A stretch of DNA of 64,000 nucleotides. Origin: Corylus avellana. Lineage: Eukaryota; Streptophyta; Magnoliopsida; Fagales; Betulaceae. Shown here piece by piece: positions 1 to 11,945 of this stretch. The notes beneath the pieces are model-generated. The model was not told the DNA's origin. It worked only from the letters and a program-made list of their open reading frames with translations, and did not search any database. Numbering within the stretch: the stretch's first letter is position 1; every line of letters starts with the position of its first letter. The stretch is taken from assembly GCF_901000735.1 (NCBI RefSeq), contig NC_081544.1, forward strand, positions 28,080,095 through 28,144,094, given 5' to 3'. The position numbers were made by a program, and so were the translations under genes.

Positions 1-52
1 NNNNNNNNNNNNNNNNNNNNNNNNNNNNNNNNNNNNNNNNNNNNNNNNNNNN
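1..52. other. Assembly gap (N run)
   Basis: The first 52 positions are undetermined bases. The readable sequence starts directly inside an AT microsatellite, so the gap was probably left by collapse of that simple repeat. Confidence 0.99.

Positions 53-88
<36 letters not shown>
53..88. repeat. (AT)n microsatellite
   Basis: A pure alternating AT tract abuts the N gap. Its true length is unknown because the gap truncates it. Confidence 0.97.
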
Positions 89-90
<2 letters not shown>

Positions 91-1816
91 TAGTTGGAAC
101 GTGGAAAATGCCCCCTTTTTCTTTTCTTGTCTTTCTTTTCAAAGCATTGGATCACATAACTATTGATATCAATAGGTCCAACTAATTTTGGACATATATT
201 ATGTTAATCAATTATGATATGTAGATGTTATAAGTTAAATGGAATAGGCTTAATTACATTTAAGCACAGATTGAAGGACCCTAAGAAAAGATCATGTACA
301 AGTTTTAGTGCCTTATTGTTGTTAATATTATTTGAGCAAGATAACCGTAACATTAACATTAAAAGAAAATAACGCTACACTATGAGGGGGTGAGGCCGAC
401 CCAACAAGCACCCCCAAAACATTTATTATTTTGCATGATTAAATTAAAACAAAAAATGGATCCAAACTGATTAGATCCCATAATGTTTGCACGGTTGTTC
501 CTATTGCATAGGATGTTTGCTATCAAGATGCTCCTAGGCATGCTGAGATATGCTTGGTTATTTGGCTGTAGTAAAAAACGTTATGATGGTGTACCGATGC
601 ATAGGTAGCATAAATTTGTTTCCTACTAACTAAAATTTAGATAACCCTTTAGTAGTTGGAATTATTCTGATTGAGTGTACTTGAAACAAGTGACGATTAT
701 CTTTGTGACTTTCTGGGGAAAAAAAAAAAAGAAAAGAAAAAGGAAAAAAAGCAACTATAAGTGGCTTAAAGAAGGCCATACGGTGAATATGGTTCAAGTG
801 TCTACATAGGAATTAGGAAACAAACCCAATTCGATGTCATCATGCCAATGATAAATGCTCTGTTACTTAAGTTGAAAGCATTAGAAGACGGACAGCATAC
901 ATGATTGTAGATGTTAATGGCATTTAAGGGATTTAAGATTGCATTTTTTGCTCAAGACATCAGAAAGGCTGGAATTTGGGACTGATTTCGTAGTTGCTGG
1001 TCCCTCTATAATTTAAAAAAGAAGCCATGGATCTTAAGTACTGCTTAGGAATCATAAGAATACAAATAATAAAGGTCTCACATATTATCATGATAAAAAT
1101 GTAAAACCTCATAATTACAATACCTTACTTGATCTTTAAAGAACTGTTGTCCTCTTATAAACTTACGATGCGTTTGTGCAAACAGCGGATCTTGGACTTG
1201 CACTGAATACAGTATTTTCCTGCAGAAAATTTTAAATAGATTAGTTCATTGTGAAAAATTGCCAGTTTTTTTGAAAAATATTTTCAGCATAAAACATTTT
1301 ACACTGAAACAAAAGGGGGCCTTAACAACTACCTATAATTTCTATGACAGAAAGTGGTGACAATCTCTGAATTAATCAATATTATCTTATATTATTATAT
1401 ATCAAATAAATGAATGATCATTTTACTATTTTAGCAATTAGAATGACCAGGTACATGTTGAAAAGTTTTAGCAATTAAAATCAGTTCTCATTGTGCCAAC
1501 TGTTAGAATGTTGCCGTGCAACTCCTTCTGCTTCGGCCTCAGCTGTGTGTTGATAGTATTGCTAGCTAATAGTGAGGGCAGGGGTGAGACTTCCTTATAG
1601 TATATGGATAGTTTCAAGCCTTCAACTTCAAGGAAGAATCATTTCTAAATCATCAAACTTCAAAAACATTTTGTGTGTAAGAAGCATGGTTGGAGAGGGA
1701 ACTGACTTCATCATAATCAATAGAACTTCATTGAACATCTTATCGGGTATAAACTACCCTACCAAGACAAGAGATATACCAATCCATAAATTGCAAAACC
1801 ATTTCTCTTACCTTTC
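89..1816. other. AT-rich intergenic region, no gene seen
   Basis: No coding frame here shows recognisable protein similarity. The 112-codon open frame at 1572-1910 runs antisense into the F-box gene and looks like a by-product of it. A fragment near 1255-1325 resembles, in reverse, the end of a dispersed repeat also seen near 62318 and 57135 (text like tgtttcg/aa.gtaaaatgtttt). Confidence 0.6.
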
Positions 1817-3792
1817 TTATTTTGGCCGAAGCTCAATGCCATGGACCACAAGGCCAGACTTCCAGTTACCGTTTTCAATCTCCATCAAGCACATCTCCAC
1901 CATGCCATGAACTTGGTCAGTGAAGAATTCTCCAATCTCAATCTCCATCCACATGTCCTCTCTCATGTGTGGATGTCGTCCATCATGTTCTTCTGGTGTA
2001 TCTGGTAGCAAATAAGCATTGGTAGCATTACCTTCATTCTCATTTTCAAATCTAATGGACACCTTCACTGGGCGGTCAAGCCCAGTGTTATAATATTTCT
2101 CATCCTCTCCCTTTACCGCTAAACTGACAAAAGTGTAAACGAAGTAGGCGCCATATCTTGTATTTGGGGACAAGATATTAGTCTCAATTCTACCTTTTAT
2201 GTCAAGCCAACACACATCTAGAAGATGAGCCACCTCCGAGAATCTGCACATTTCATACACCAATAATATTACCCCCGCTGCTGCCATGTAAAAAGGGATA
2301 AACAAGCATGCCTATGCTCACACGAACATGCAAACAGAGAGGTAGAGAGAGACCTGGACTGGGGTAGTGAAACTGGCATCTCAGCTGAAGGAGTCCAGTC
2401 CCAGTATTGCGGAGTGTCTCCCCATATTATAGACAACTCTCTCGCTCCCAGCATGTAACACTTTTTCCCACTCAATTTATCTATTGCGAAGCTCTGGTCA
2501 ATCACCATTCCAATTATTATACAAATCAACAAAAGGAGAGTAGGGATAGGAAAAGAGAGATTAGATGACAAAAAAGTCAGAAGTATATCACAAACACTCT
2601 CAGTTCAATAAAATTGAGACAATTTTAATAAAATCAAACATATGAACCGCACTTCTTTTTGAGTGAGTGATTATAAGAGAAGAGAAATGGCAAAAGATTC
2701 AAACCAGCGACCACAGGTTCTTGAGACATGAGTCTAATCGGATGTGCTACCATTGGATTTCAAGCAATTATTAAACAAAAAGTCCGTTTTGCTCTACAAT
2801 TTCGCAAGTTAAAAATGTGTTTTTAAATAAAATCGTGAAAAATGTCTCATTTGGGAGCGGTTTTGGAAAAAAAACAATTTGAAAACATGGGAAATGTGTT
2901 TTTAAAAATTTTAAAGACCAACCCACGATTTTATCAAACGCTAACTGTTTTTTTTTTAAAAAAATTACACTTTATTTAATTGCATTTTGAAATTCCTATT
3001 TTTTCAAACAACACATCGCTGAACCAAACTATCATATGGCAAACTGTACATTTGGAACTTACAGAAGAAAGTTAAACAAATATCTCCCAATTGCAGTACC
3101 TCTCAGGTCTAAATTTTAATAACAAAAAAAATTTTAAAACAAGGCACTACGAACATCTCAAATGTATGTGTTTCATATATACTATGATTCTCTCTAAAGG
3201 ATTCCGAAACCATGTAAGGATAGTGAATTAAATAAAATCATTAGGAAACCAACTATCTGGAAAATAGTAAGCCAAATCACGTGTAACATCCAAGCATTAA
3301 AAATCATCCAACTCTGTCTGAAAACATTAGCCTATTAATTACTAAATTGGTCCCTCCCCTGGATTTAGGTAACTATATTAGGTTTAGTGTTTAGGGTTTA
3401 GGTATCTATAAATTAATAAATATTCAGAGCACATTTTCCGAAGTAATCATTTGAGTTTCAAAATAATTTATATGTAAGCAGCTCGTGAGTCAGTGACTTT
3501 TGCTCACCCTGTTACCGTTGCCGATGAGGATGGGATTGTGGCAAAGATGGAAATAAAGATCCTTCTTGGATAAGTTATTCAAGGATGATGATGACGATGA
3601 CGATGATCCCGAAGAAACCGATTCAGAAATGATCTGCTGATAATCCGGTGGCAGAAACCTGTTCCACACGAGATCCGAACCTGCGGCTGATCCGAACATC
3701 CGGGAGACTAGCGCGTCCCTGCAAGCATCGCGAGGTGATGTGAAGGAAATTATGGTGGCGATGCACTCTTCCGGCAGTGCAGTAACACCCAT
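1817..3792 (-). CDS. F-box protein, PP2-B lectin-like family
   Basis: Three exons on the minus strand, 3508-3792, 2354-2493 and 2243-1817, join in frame through GT-AG introns to give 283 residues, the usual size for this family. Residues 1-45 are an F-box (begins MGVTALPEECIATIISFTSP), expected to bind SKP1 in an SCF ubiquitin ligase. From about residue 96 comes the phloem-protein-2-like domain: DKLSGKKCYMLGARELSI, then WGDTPQYW, FSEVAHLLDVCWLDIKG and the C-terminal GNWKSGLVVHGIELRPK. The first intron falls right after the F-box module, as expected for PP2-B genes. A serine run (residues about 58-70) lies between the two domains and comes from a GAT/GAC simple repeat. The family is thought to target (glyco)proteins for ubiquitination; the substrate here is unknown. 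The start is the only Met before the F-box. I am sure of the family, not of orthology. Confidence 0.93.
2344..2353 (-). other. Splice donor of F-box gene intron 2
   Basis: Reading the minus strand, exon 2 ends CCAG followed by GTCTCT. The split codon AG|A is completed at 2243 after an acceptor ending TGCAG. This junction restores the family sequence SRFSEVAHLL. Confidence 0.85.
2690..2765 (-). repeat. tRNA-like SINE fragment in F-box gene intron 1
   Basis: On the minus strand this stretch has a pol III box-B-like element (GGTTTGAATC) preceded by text resembling box A. It lies inside the roughly 1-kb first intron of the F-box gene. It is short and diverged, so it could be chance similarity. 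Confidence 0.35.
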
Positions 3793-4946
3793 TTCCTTTC
3801 CTCTTATTTTCTTCTGTTTTTAAAAACTCACAGCGATTCAGAGAAAGGATTGCAGATGAAAAGCCGCACATTTTTATCTTTACAATTCCCTACAAATCTT
3901 TATATTTTTATAAACACAAGTACACAACAAGGTTCCCAATGGAAGGCAGAGAGCAGAGACAAGTATTTTGTGTAAATAATTGATCGTGAAGCTAAAGTGC
4001 TACCTAATGCATTAGATAACATTATAGTTTACCCAATATTTAGGAAATGTATGAGGTATCCGTTGCATATGACTTTTTGGATAATTTAATTTTTTTTGTT
4101 CTTCTATATTTCAAGAATAAAATAAGATTTAAGAGAGTTGATGAGACTTGAGAGTGCTCTAAAGTCATTATTAACATTGCTTCCATAAAACGCATAACTA
4201 AAAAGCTTGAGCATCTCTCACTTTTTCTCTATTTACCCAAAAAAATCAAACAAATTTTTCAAATTAACAAGCAATTTTCTTTACAGTACTTGTCAATTTT
4301 CAATCCATTCATTCATCCTTTTTGTCTATTCAAAATGTTAGAATATATTCTAAATATATTCTAATATTCACCATAATTGCTGATTTGATATATTTTATAT
4401 ATTAATATTATTTTGCAATATTGTACATTAATTTTGTGATTGTATTTTCTATTTTATCTGGCCTTATTCAATTATAAATAGGTCTCTTCGTATACAGTTC
4501 AATACACACAAAAATATAGTATTCAGTTTTATTCCTATATTCTCTAGTTTATTTTAACACAAAATATTTGCCAAAAATGGGCCGCGAATCTTTTCACAAA
4601 TTGAATGGAACTTAAAAGTCATCCCCATTGAAATTTGATATAAAAGGAGAAGATAGATTGTAAATTTAAAAAAATACAATATAAACTGGAAAAATAACTT
4701 AATTAAAAAAACACATTTAAAACTTGAGAAAACTTTACTTACCCTTTTGAAGTTCCAACACTTTTACAATCATATTCTTATAGTTTAAAAAGTTACAATG
4801 TTAAGTCGCCGTATATATATTTAAAATTTTGCAATATCACACCATCCTTAAAATACAGGGTTAAATCAAAATGGTATATAGGTGAAATGACCATTGTACT
4901 CATATAAACCTTATAAAAATACAAAATTAGGTGTAATTCAAAAAAT

Positions 4947-4977
<31 letters not shown>

Positions 4978-4989
4978 TTGACTCATAAG
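3793..4989. other. AT-rich intergenic spacer
   Basis: It contains the upstream region of the F-box gene, read leftwards from 3793, and then AT-rich sequence with no supported gene. Motifs like gagagtgctctaaa near 4150 and gagcatctctcac near 4210 look like degenerate MITE ends. Confidence 0.5.
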
Positions 4990-5711
4990 AAAAGTTTTGG
5001 GAAAAAAAGAACATGGGAGAGGAAACATGGGAAAAAATTTGGGAAAAAGATAACATACAGAGAAAAAATAGGAAAAGATTTGGGAAAAAGAGAAAACATG
5101 TGAGAAAAACAATGAAAAATAAAATAGTTATCTTGAAAAGTGTTGCTACATTTAGCTTTTTTTTTAGCTCTTCCAATCAAATATCTATTTTACATTTTTT
5201 TTTTGTTAATCCAATTTAGGGGTTTTTTAAACATTTGAAGAGCTATTTTAAATAAAAGTAACATTTGGCTCTTCCATTGGGAATGCTCTTAGAGTATTCC
5301 CAATGAAAGAGTCAAATGTTACTTTTATTTAAAATGACTCTTCAAATGTTTAAAAACCTCATATATTGGATTAGCTGGAAAAAAAAAAAATGATTGGAAT
5401 TGCTAAAAAAAAAAAGCTAAATGAAGCAGCACTTTTCAAGAGAGCCATTTTATTTTTTATTGTTTCTCTCATCTGTTTTATATTTTTTCCAAATTTTTTC
5501 CTATTTTTTCTCTAGCATTTTCTCTTTTTTCCCAAAACTTTTCTTATTTTTCCTCCCACATGTTCTTTTTTCCTCAAAATTTTTCTCACTTTTAATAATA
5601 TTTAAAAGATGTATGAGACCTTTGAAAATTCTTTAGCTAAACTAGATAAAGTGCGTTTTGAAAAGCCATTTTGCAATAAAAATTTGGTTCCTCAGTTGAG
5701 AATGTTCTAAT
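4990..5711. mobile_element. Fold-back structure: two MITEs head to head
   Basis: About 300 bp on the left (4990-5290) is an imperfect reverse complement of the 300 bp on the right (5291-5590), with no spacer. The junction reads gaatgctctt|agagtattcc, so two element ends meet around a shared TTA/TA. The right-hand element seems complete: it starts at 5290 with ttagagtattcccaatg and ends near 5711 with ttgagaatgttctaa, giving imperfect terminal inverted repeats and a length near 422 bp. The left partner is truncated at a poly-A run around 4955-4975. TTA/TA-type junctions suit Harbinger-like or Tc1/mariner-like MITEs. The phenylalanine-rich open frames in both arms are translations of the same T-rich repeat and are not genes. 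Confidence 0.8.
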
Positions 5712-5785
5712 AAAAAATAAAAATTCAATCCATAATGGAAACTCTAGAGTGTTACCGCGGAAATTTTTTCACAAAAAATTCAAAC

Positions 5786-5800
5786 TTTTGGCGCCCAAAA
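5786..5800 (+). promoter_or_regulatory. E2F-like site upstream of the 5920 gene
   Basis: The sequence TTTTGGCGCCCAAAA is a near-perfect palindrome and contains the E2F consensus TTTSSCGC as TTTGGCGC. It lies about 120 bp upstream of the start codon of the following gene, a normal place for a plant E2F site. It suggests S-phase-linked expression; this is inference from the motif alone. Confidence 0.5.
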
Positions 5801-5919
5801 CTCCCAAGTAAATATTAAATAAGAGAAATGGGACCAAATAAATAAACACTCCTTCCTTCCGAGCTTCACAAACGAAAAAGCGAAGAAATTGTTTTTTGAA
5901 CTTTCAAAGTTACAGAGAA

Positions 5920-8900
5920 ATGAATTCCGGAAACACTTCAATTAGAGCTTTGGGGCAGCGCTCTATCGCTTCGTCATTCCTTTCTTGCTCTTCTAAATCG
6001 TACCAAAACAAAACCCTAATTTATTTATTTTTCTTTATTAAATCAGTTTTTAATCGGTTAATTGATTGCTGCTAATTTAATGTGGGGGTTTCCACTTTTG
6101 TTTAATGGATTAGTTCGAGTGATTCTAAAGAAGATATTCAGAGCGAAGCTTCGAAGAAGGGCTCAGGCGCGTCGCTCGCGGACTTCCTCGACCGGAAGCT
6201 GCACACTACTTCTGTGCTACCCAGAACAGTTGAGGTATTTTGGCCCGTTTGGTTGCTCTGAGAAAATGGAGGGGAAAAGAAACGAAAATGAGATTCTGGG
6301 TGCTCTCTCTCTCTCTCTTTTTTTTTCTTTAATTTAAATGTGAGGAGCTCTGATGAGCTTCCGATAAGCCAAGTAAACGAATAGCATAGTTGTATTCAGG
6401 CGGTGTTTAATCAAGGATTTAGATATCTATGGTAGTAAATTCGTGATTTATAAATAGTAATTCAAAAACTTAGATTCAATAAGTTTTTTTTTCCCCTTTT
6501 ATTTTCTTAGTCTCTCAGATACCAAACCGAGTAATGCTATTTTTCTTTGTTTTTTCCTGCAATGTGTGTGTTATATGAGCAATAGGGTATTGAATATGTT
6601 GAATTTAACTAGGTTCCAAAATCTTCTGAAATTTGACGCTTTAAGCTTCTTTTGAATAATAAATTTTTTTTCTGAGAAATTGAACGGAGCATTATTATCT
6701 TTATTTTTATTTTCAAATTGTGCAATTTTTTTTTATTATTATTTTTATTTTTTTTTTCCATTTTGGAATTTAAAATCTAGGGTTATAAGAGGAAAAAGGT
6801 TCTAATTTGTGCCAGGGCAAATCAAGGCCCTTTTCATCTCCCCTGGGTCCAATAGAAGCAAGTAGCACCATTGATGGGTTTAGTGAGGGAAAGAAAGTTG
6901 GGGAAGCAAAGCCGAACTTTGTCATTGGTAAAGTGTTTTTTGAACAGTTCAAGCATACTGGTGAAGAGAAAGGAGACTGTGAAGGTTCTTGTAGTGTTGG
7001 TGGTGAAGTGGAGAGTTATAAAATAGATGATGTACAAGAATCAAGAAAAAGGAGGAACCCATTTCAAGGTTTGTCATCTTATCTTAATTACTTAAAGCAA
7101 TTTGTTCATACGATTCAGGATCAATATGCTATGAATATTTCTCTATGTTCGTGATTTAAGTCTTTAGTTGGTTTCCAATAAAACTAAAGGATACAATTAG
7201 AAAACTAGCAACTATATATTAGGCTTTCTTTGGTTATGGTTCCTATTGGTGAAAAAAAAGTTTGAAGAAAAAAGTGTCCGAATATTTAGGATTACCTTGT
7301 CTAGTCTGCCTTACCAAGTTACCTACTACATTTTCGTTATAAATAATGCATGTAACACAAACCTACGATCCCATTGGGTACTTCCCAGTTGTGGACATGG
7401 GTTTCTAAGGCCGAACCACTCCAAAATTATTGTATATCTTTCTCTCTTTGTTAAAGCTGTTCTTTCATATATTTCATTTTATTACAAACTTCTACAAATA
7501 CTTTCCAGTGGTGAACATAGCTCTCTAAAGCCATCCAAAATTTACAAAAAGAAAAGAAAAACTCACATCAAATAAGTCGAATGGTTGTTATATACTGAGG
7601 CAACTGGAGAGTGTTGTTTTTTGGGTACTGAAATCTGAAAAACCCAGATGGTATACTTTTTTACTTTTTAGCACATTTTTTCTGCTAGAAAATGGAGCAT
7701 TGGTTTCGTCGTGTATGGTCCAATTTGAAGCAGAGTTTAGTAGTTCATTTTGTTCTGCTTGAGATATTGATAGAATTAACATTGATAACCATCGGCTACA
7801 AAAGTTGAGTTGTAGCAAAATGAGCAATGTATATGATGAAAACAGTAAAAATCTATCTGGATTTAGTGCAAATTTTGATGTCAGATTACTTTTGATCCAA
7901 ATCCCAGGATAAGATTGGCATAGGTGACTTGTCTATGTGGCAACTTTTCTTTCTTCTATAGTTTTTGAACAAGTCCACACCGATCGTCCCCTGTTTTTTA
8001 ATGCAAAGCTCAAATGATATGAAAAATTTGCAGGTGCTGGGGCCACAAGCCCTGTATCTGCTTACTGAGGTTTTGTAAGATTTTAGCTGCTTTGACTTTC
8101 TGTAGGATGGCATTCACAGTCAAATTATCAACTATTACTTCACAAGTTCATGAAAGCATATCAGTGCTGGGAAGAGTTCCCAAATAACTGATTCTTTTCT
8201 AAAGTGTAAACCCTTGCATATATTTTTCATGCTTAGGTAGCTCAAGTATCTACCAGCCACCAAGGCTTAAGAAAATGTCTTTATTTGGCCCCTCACTTTG
8301 TTGCTTTAATAGGTTATAGGAAGATTCTTGTGCAACCCAGTCGAGATCAAATTGCACAAAAGTTGGTTTGAATGTTGAGACAAGTGCCTTAGGATCTGTG
8401 AGCTCTCAAGTTTGAGTCCAAACTCATGAGATGAACGGTCCTTGCGAATATTAGCGTGTAGATATTAAATAACTACTTGTTTTAAAAGTTTAAATTAATA
8501 AGAAATGGTGGCCTTAATTATTTAAATTAATATTAATACTTTTCCTCAATAGGTAAAGTGCCTCGCATAGAATATTTAACTGAAATGAGAGGTAAATTGT
8601 GGAGTCAAGTTCAAACTTAGGTCCATTATCTTATATTATTTTAAATTACCTTTTGTTCAAAAAAAAAAAAAAAAAAAGAGTTTAAAAAATTGATAGGAAA
8701 GGGTGGACTTATTCATTTTAAATTAATATTCTAACAATATGTACCCTCATGAAAAGATGGTGGTTCCCTTTTGGTCGGCAGAAAAATTAAAATATAAGTT
8801 TGGAATTCCTTTTCCAGTAGTAGTGGACTAGTGTTTAGGACCCCTGCATCTAACGGTATCTGGTGTGTTGTTGCAGTTTGCCTATAGAATCTGGACATTA

Positions 8901-9722
8901 CCAGACCTGAAACCAGTTTTGATTCTTAAGCTAGGAAACTACTAAGTTGAGCTGGGTTTTTGCCTACAAAATGTATGAGGGAATCAGAAGGAATTGATTA
9001 TTGTTTCACAGATTGCTAGTGTATTTGCCTGCAACGGAATGCATTAGCCAATTAAGATGAATTATAGTTTAAAGAATCATGTGTTAGATGGGGAAAATAT
9101 TTAAAAAAAATTAATGAGGTGAAGGCATCATGTGTCTTATTTTTTCTACAAATGTTCATGTAAAATTGTAGGATCATGGTAGGTGTTCAATTAAATTAGG
9201 CTGTAAATAGCCTTCATTTTTCCCACTTTCATCTTTCTCATTTGTTGTTTGTGGTTTCTGAGCATGACTTTCCTTTTCATGTGAATTAGTAGGTGAGGAT
9301 GAGAAACAAACTGCTCGAAAACATTTGTTAGTTCTTGGAGGTGATCCAAAACCAAAGCCAAAAGGAAGGGAAGAGAGATTTATTAGCAAGAAGAAGAGGA
9401 GACCTCTTTACAATCACTGTTAGTATGCTATATGTTTCTTTTTCAAATCTTTTGGTAAATAAATTTCTGTTTGAGTTGGGAAAAAAAAGTAGAGCTTTGC
9501 TTTCATGAGATCATATTAAGCTTTTTTTTTTCTTGTAAAATTCTTTAATTGTCTTCTCCTTAATCGTTTATAAGATATTGCTAATATTTTCTGCTAGCAG
9601 ATGCAAATGGTTGTGGCTGGTGGGACTGCGACATGGAAGGTGTTGACAATGAAGAAGTAGGTGTTAATGAAGTATGGGAAGGGGTGGGCTCTACCACATT
9701 AGGAGGAATAGAGTGGCATTGA
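5920..9722 (+). CDS. Plant-conserved protein of unknown function
   Basis: Five exons, 5920-5999, 6114-6234, 6816-7068, 9293-9418 and 9601-9722, join in frame through GT-AG introns to give 233 residues. The N-terminus is serine-rich (begins MNSGNTSIRALGQRSIASSF). Next come a predicted helical stretch ASLADFLDRKLHTTSVLP, an acidic and glycine-rich middle, a basic segment (FISKKKRRPLYNHY) that could be a nuclear localisation signal, and a striking Trp/acid-rich C-terminus with GWWDCDMEGVDNEEVG and ending GGIEWH. I recognise the pattern as a plant-conserved hypothetical protein but cannot assign a function. There is no signal peptide or membrane span. Phases match at every junction (2, 0, 1, 1). 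For exon 4, the acceptor at 9290 instead of 9292 would add one Val in frame. An additional exon in the 2.2-kb third intron cannot be excluded. The upstream E2F-like site would fit a cell-cycle role. Confidence 0.82.
7069..9292 (+). other. Large intron 3 of the 5920 gene
   Basis: This 2.2-kb intron runs from a donor (CAAG|GTTTGT) to an acceptor (ATTAGTAG). Around 8370-8720 it contains two related segments with text such as aagtttgagtccaaactc and gagtcaagttcaaactta. They resemble a dispersed element also seen at about 55260-55380. The short open frames inside lack protein similarity. Confidence 0.6.
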
Positions 9723-9796
9723 ATGAGTATCTCACCAGTATGTTATGACACTGCTAGAGAATGTTTATTTACTTTATTCCACATCTCTGTCTGTCT

Positions 9797-9821
9797 TTGT
9801 TTCTCTCTCTCTCTCTCTCTT
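9797..9821 (+). repeat. (CT)n microsatellite
   Basis: A CT-dinucleotide tract lies about 80 bp downstream of the stop codon of the preceding gene, probably within its 3' UTR. Confidence 0.85.
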
Positions 9822-9884
9822 TTGTGACTCTCTGGCTCATCATCTCTATTTCTTCCGCAAAAGAAATGATTAATAAGATTAGGG

Positions 9885-10165
9885 CCGTAAATGAGCCGAT
9901 CTGATCCGAATATTAGCTATCCCGGATTGGCTTATTTGAGAGGGAACATAAATGAGCCGAGCTGGAAAACTCATGCTCAAACTTGGCTTGTTGGGTAGGT
10001 ATATTGGCTCGGGATTGCTAGAAGGGTAAATTTGAGCCGAGTCGATTACTCGAGCTCCTTGACTCGGTTCGAGCTCGACTTTTACAAAAAAAATCTCAGA
10101 CCAATTATCTCAAGCCCAAGCCCGAGCTCGATTAACAAGCCATGCGAGCTTTAAATGTGTGGCTT
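9885..10165. repeat. GAGCCGAG/GAGCTCG-rich dispersed repeat
   Basis: Many degenerate copies of gagccga and gagctcg lie in a few hundred bases (aatgagccgatctgatccg, gagctccttgactcggttcg). This composition is typical of a common non-autonomous plant repeat, often attributed to hAT-like elements. I could not define its ends, so the class is uncertain. Confidence 0.4.
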
Positions 10166-10749
10166 AGCCTATTTAAGGCTTGTTTAGTGTGAAAAAAAAA
10201 ATAATGCAATTTTAATTGGTAGTGGAATCAAAACTCTTGAAGAAAAACATAACACTTATGCATTTTGGGAAGCTTTTTTTTTTTTTTTTTTTTTTTCAAT
10301 TGTTGGTTGTAGTCTTAGAAGTGTATAGGTGTAACATTTCTCAATTCAGGTAAAAAATTCTTTTAGATAAAGGGTTGGTGGTTTTTTGTTTATCAAAAAA
10401 AAGAGAAGAATAAAGGGTTTGTTTGTTAAAATCTTTTCCCTAAATACCTAAGTTGATATAAATTGATACGAAGAAAAAAAAGTAAGGGTGTTGGGTATAA
10501 AAAAGTGAAAAATATAGAAAAATGAAAAAATTTTGTTTTGTAGTGATTTTTTTATTTAAATAGTAATAAAATGTATATGATGTGATATAAAAAGTTTTAA
10601 AAAAAGTAGAATATTTTAATGTTAATTTTTCTAAAAAAATAATGCATGAACAATAACAAATAGAAGAAAAGTTTTGTCAAACAATTTTGAACTTCTTATT
10701 GGGGAATAAGATTTTCTCCGATTCATTATGGATTAAAAAATATCTAGTT

Positions 10750-11240
10750 CATGATTGAAATTTTTTCTTAAAAATTTTAGAGTTACTAATATGACACATG
10801 TCTCATTACAAAAAAAATAATATTTTAGATTAAAAAAATAAATAATAAAATAATAAAAAAATAAGGGTAATTGACCACTCTATCTTGATTATAGGAAGTG
10901 GTTGGATTATCTCATTTTAGTTGGGGATGGCTTGAGGGCCACCCCCTAAACTCATAAAAAAAATAAATCATTTGGCCCTTGGTGTGGCCAAATCACTCTT
11001 AAGAACTAAATGAATTTTTTATTTTTTAAGATTTGGCCTTTGGGGGTGGCTGAATCACTCCCAAGGGCCATGGGGTGGCTTTAGCCACCCTAGTCCCAAT
11101 TAAGGTGATTTGGTCACTCTTTAATTTTTTATATTTTTTAAAAAAATATATAATATTTTCTTTTCTTTTTTTTTATTAATAAGATATATATCTTATTTAT
11201 GGCCTCAAGATTTCTTTAAAGATATCTTAACCATTAATTA
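10750..11240. repeat. GGCCACCCC-type dispersed repeat, copy 1
   Basis: The core has alternating ggccaccccc and gggggtggc blocks separated by AT-rich text. The right edge (11165-11235), read in reverse, matches the left edge of the copy near 42835: both have a sequence like GA.ACT.AG(A/G)C(C/T)ATAAATAAGA followed by TATTAATAAAAAA. The two copies are therefore related and oppositely oriented. No coding capacity is seen, so it is probably a non-autonomous DNA element. Confidence 0.6.
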
Positions 11241-11287
11241 GATATTTTTCAGCCCAAAATGGCATGAAGAGTATCTGTTCTCCTTAC

Positions 11288-11412
11288 TAGAGCCACTGCT
11301 GGCCCTAGCCCATTAAATTAATTAACAGTAGAGGCGTACAATATTAAGATGATTTTTGATGCTCATATTCGTTTTTAAAATATATGTTTTCTATGATAAC
11401 TAATTTATTAAT
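11288..11412. repeat. Dispersed direct repeat, copy A
   Basis: About 125 bp here recurs in the same orientation at 18421-18546, including cattaaattaattaaca, tagaggcgtacaatattaag and tatgataactaatttatta-like text. The two copies are 7.1 kb apart and differ at only a minority of positions. Confidence 0.85.
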
Positions 11413-11422
11413 TAGTTAAATA

Positions 11423-11695
11423 TAGGGGTGGTCAAATTATCTTTCTACTTATTACTGATTGCTTATCGATGATCAAATCGTAATTAATCGTCAATTGACT
11501 TTTGCTGTTCGAAAATCAATATGAATTTTTTATATTAACGTCAGTTTGGTTCGGTTAATTGGTATAAAATTTTTTTTTTTGGTTAACTGGATCGAACTAA
11601 ACCGTTCCTGCATAGTAAAACGGAGTCGTTTTGACATTTTGTTTAAAAATTTTAATTGAAACTCAAAAAGGCGTCGTTTTAAGCTTGGATATAAC
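11423..11695. repeat. Diverged transposon-like sequence (taggggtgg...ggttcggtt)
   Basis: It begins with taggggtggtcaaa and contains tttggttcggttaattgg and aaaacggagtcgttttgac. These signatures occur in widespread plant non-autonomous repeats. The class is not resolved, and the element abuts the presumed promoter and leader of the next gene. Confidence 0.4.
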
Positions 11696-11945
11696 ATTTG
11701 AACCGTAATCCCAAACTCCTCACGCCTGCGGCCCTGCCTCCTGCCTCTCTCTCACGCCGCGCGGCCGTCTCTCTCCGGCTCTCTCCGGCTGCCTCTCTCT
11801 CGCTCTTTCGTTGCAAGCGGCAAGCTGTTGTGTGTCTCTCTCGTCTCCGGTCGTGTCTGGTGGCTAAACTTCACCGTCGTATCCCTCGCTTTCTCGTTGC
11901 AAGCGGCAAGCCGTCGTATCTCTCTCTCGGCTCCCGTCTTTTCAG
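11696..11945 (+). other. Possible 5' leader exon of the 12975 gene
   Basis: This is a CT-rich stretch with an internal direct repeat (cgttgcaagcggcaagc at about 11808 and 11896). It ends in a good splice donor, TTTTCAG|GTATAG. A matching acceptor, TTTTTCAG, lies at 12941-12948, just before the start codon of the next gene. Plant genes commonly have such CT-rich spliced leaders. The 128-codon open frame crossing it is low-complexity and probably not translated. The region could instead be part of the adjacent repeat. Confidence 0.4.

Noticed and set aside
4927..5636. Phe-rich small proteins on both strands
   Set aside because: They come from the two arms of the T-rich MITE palindrome.
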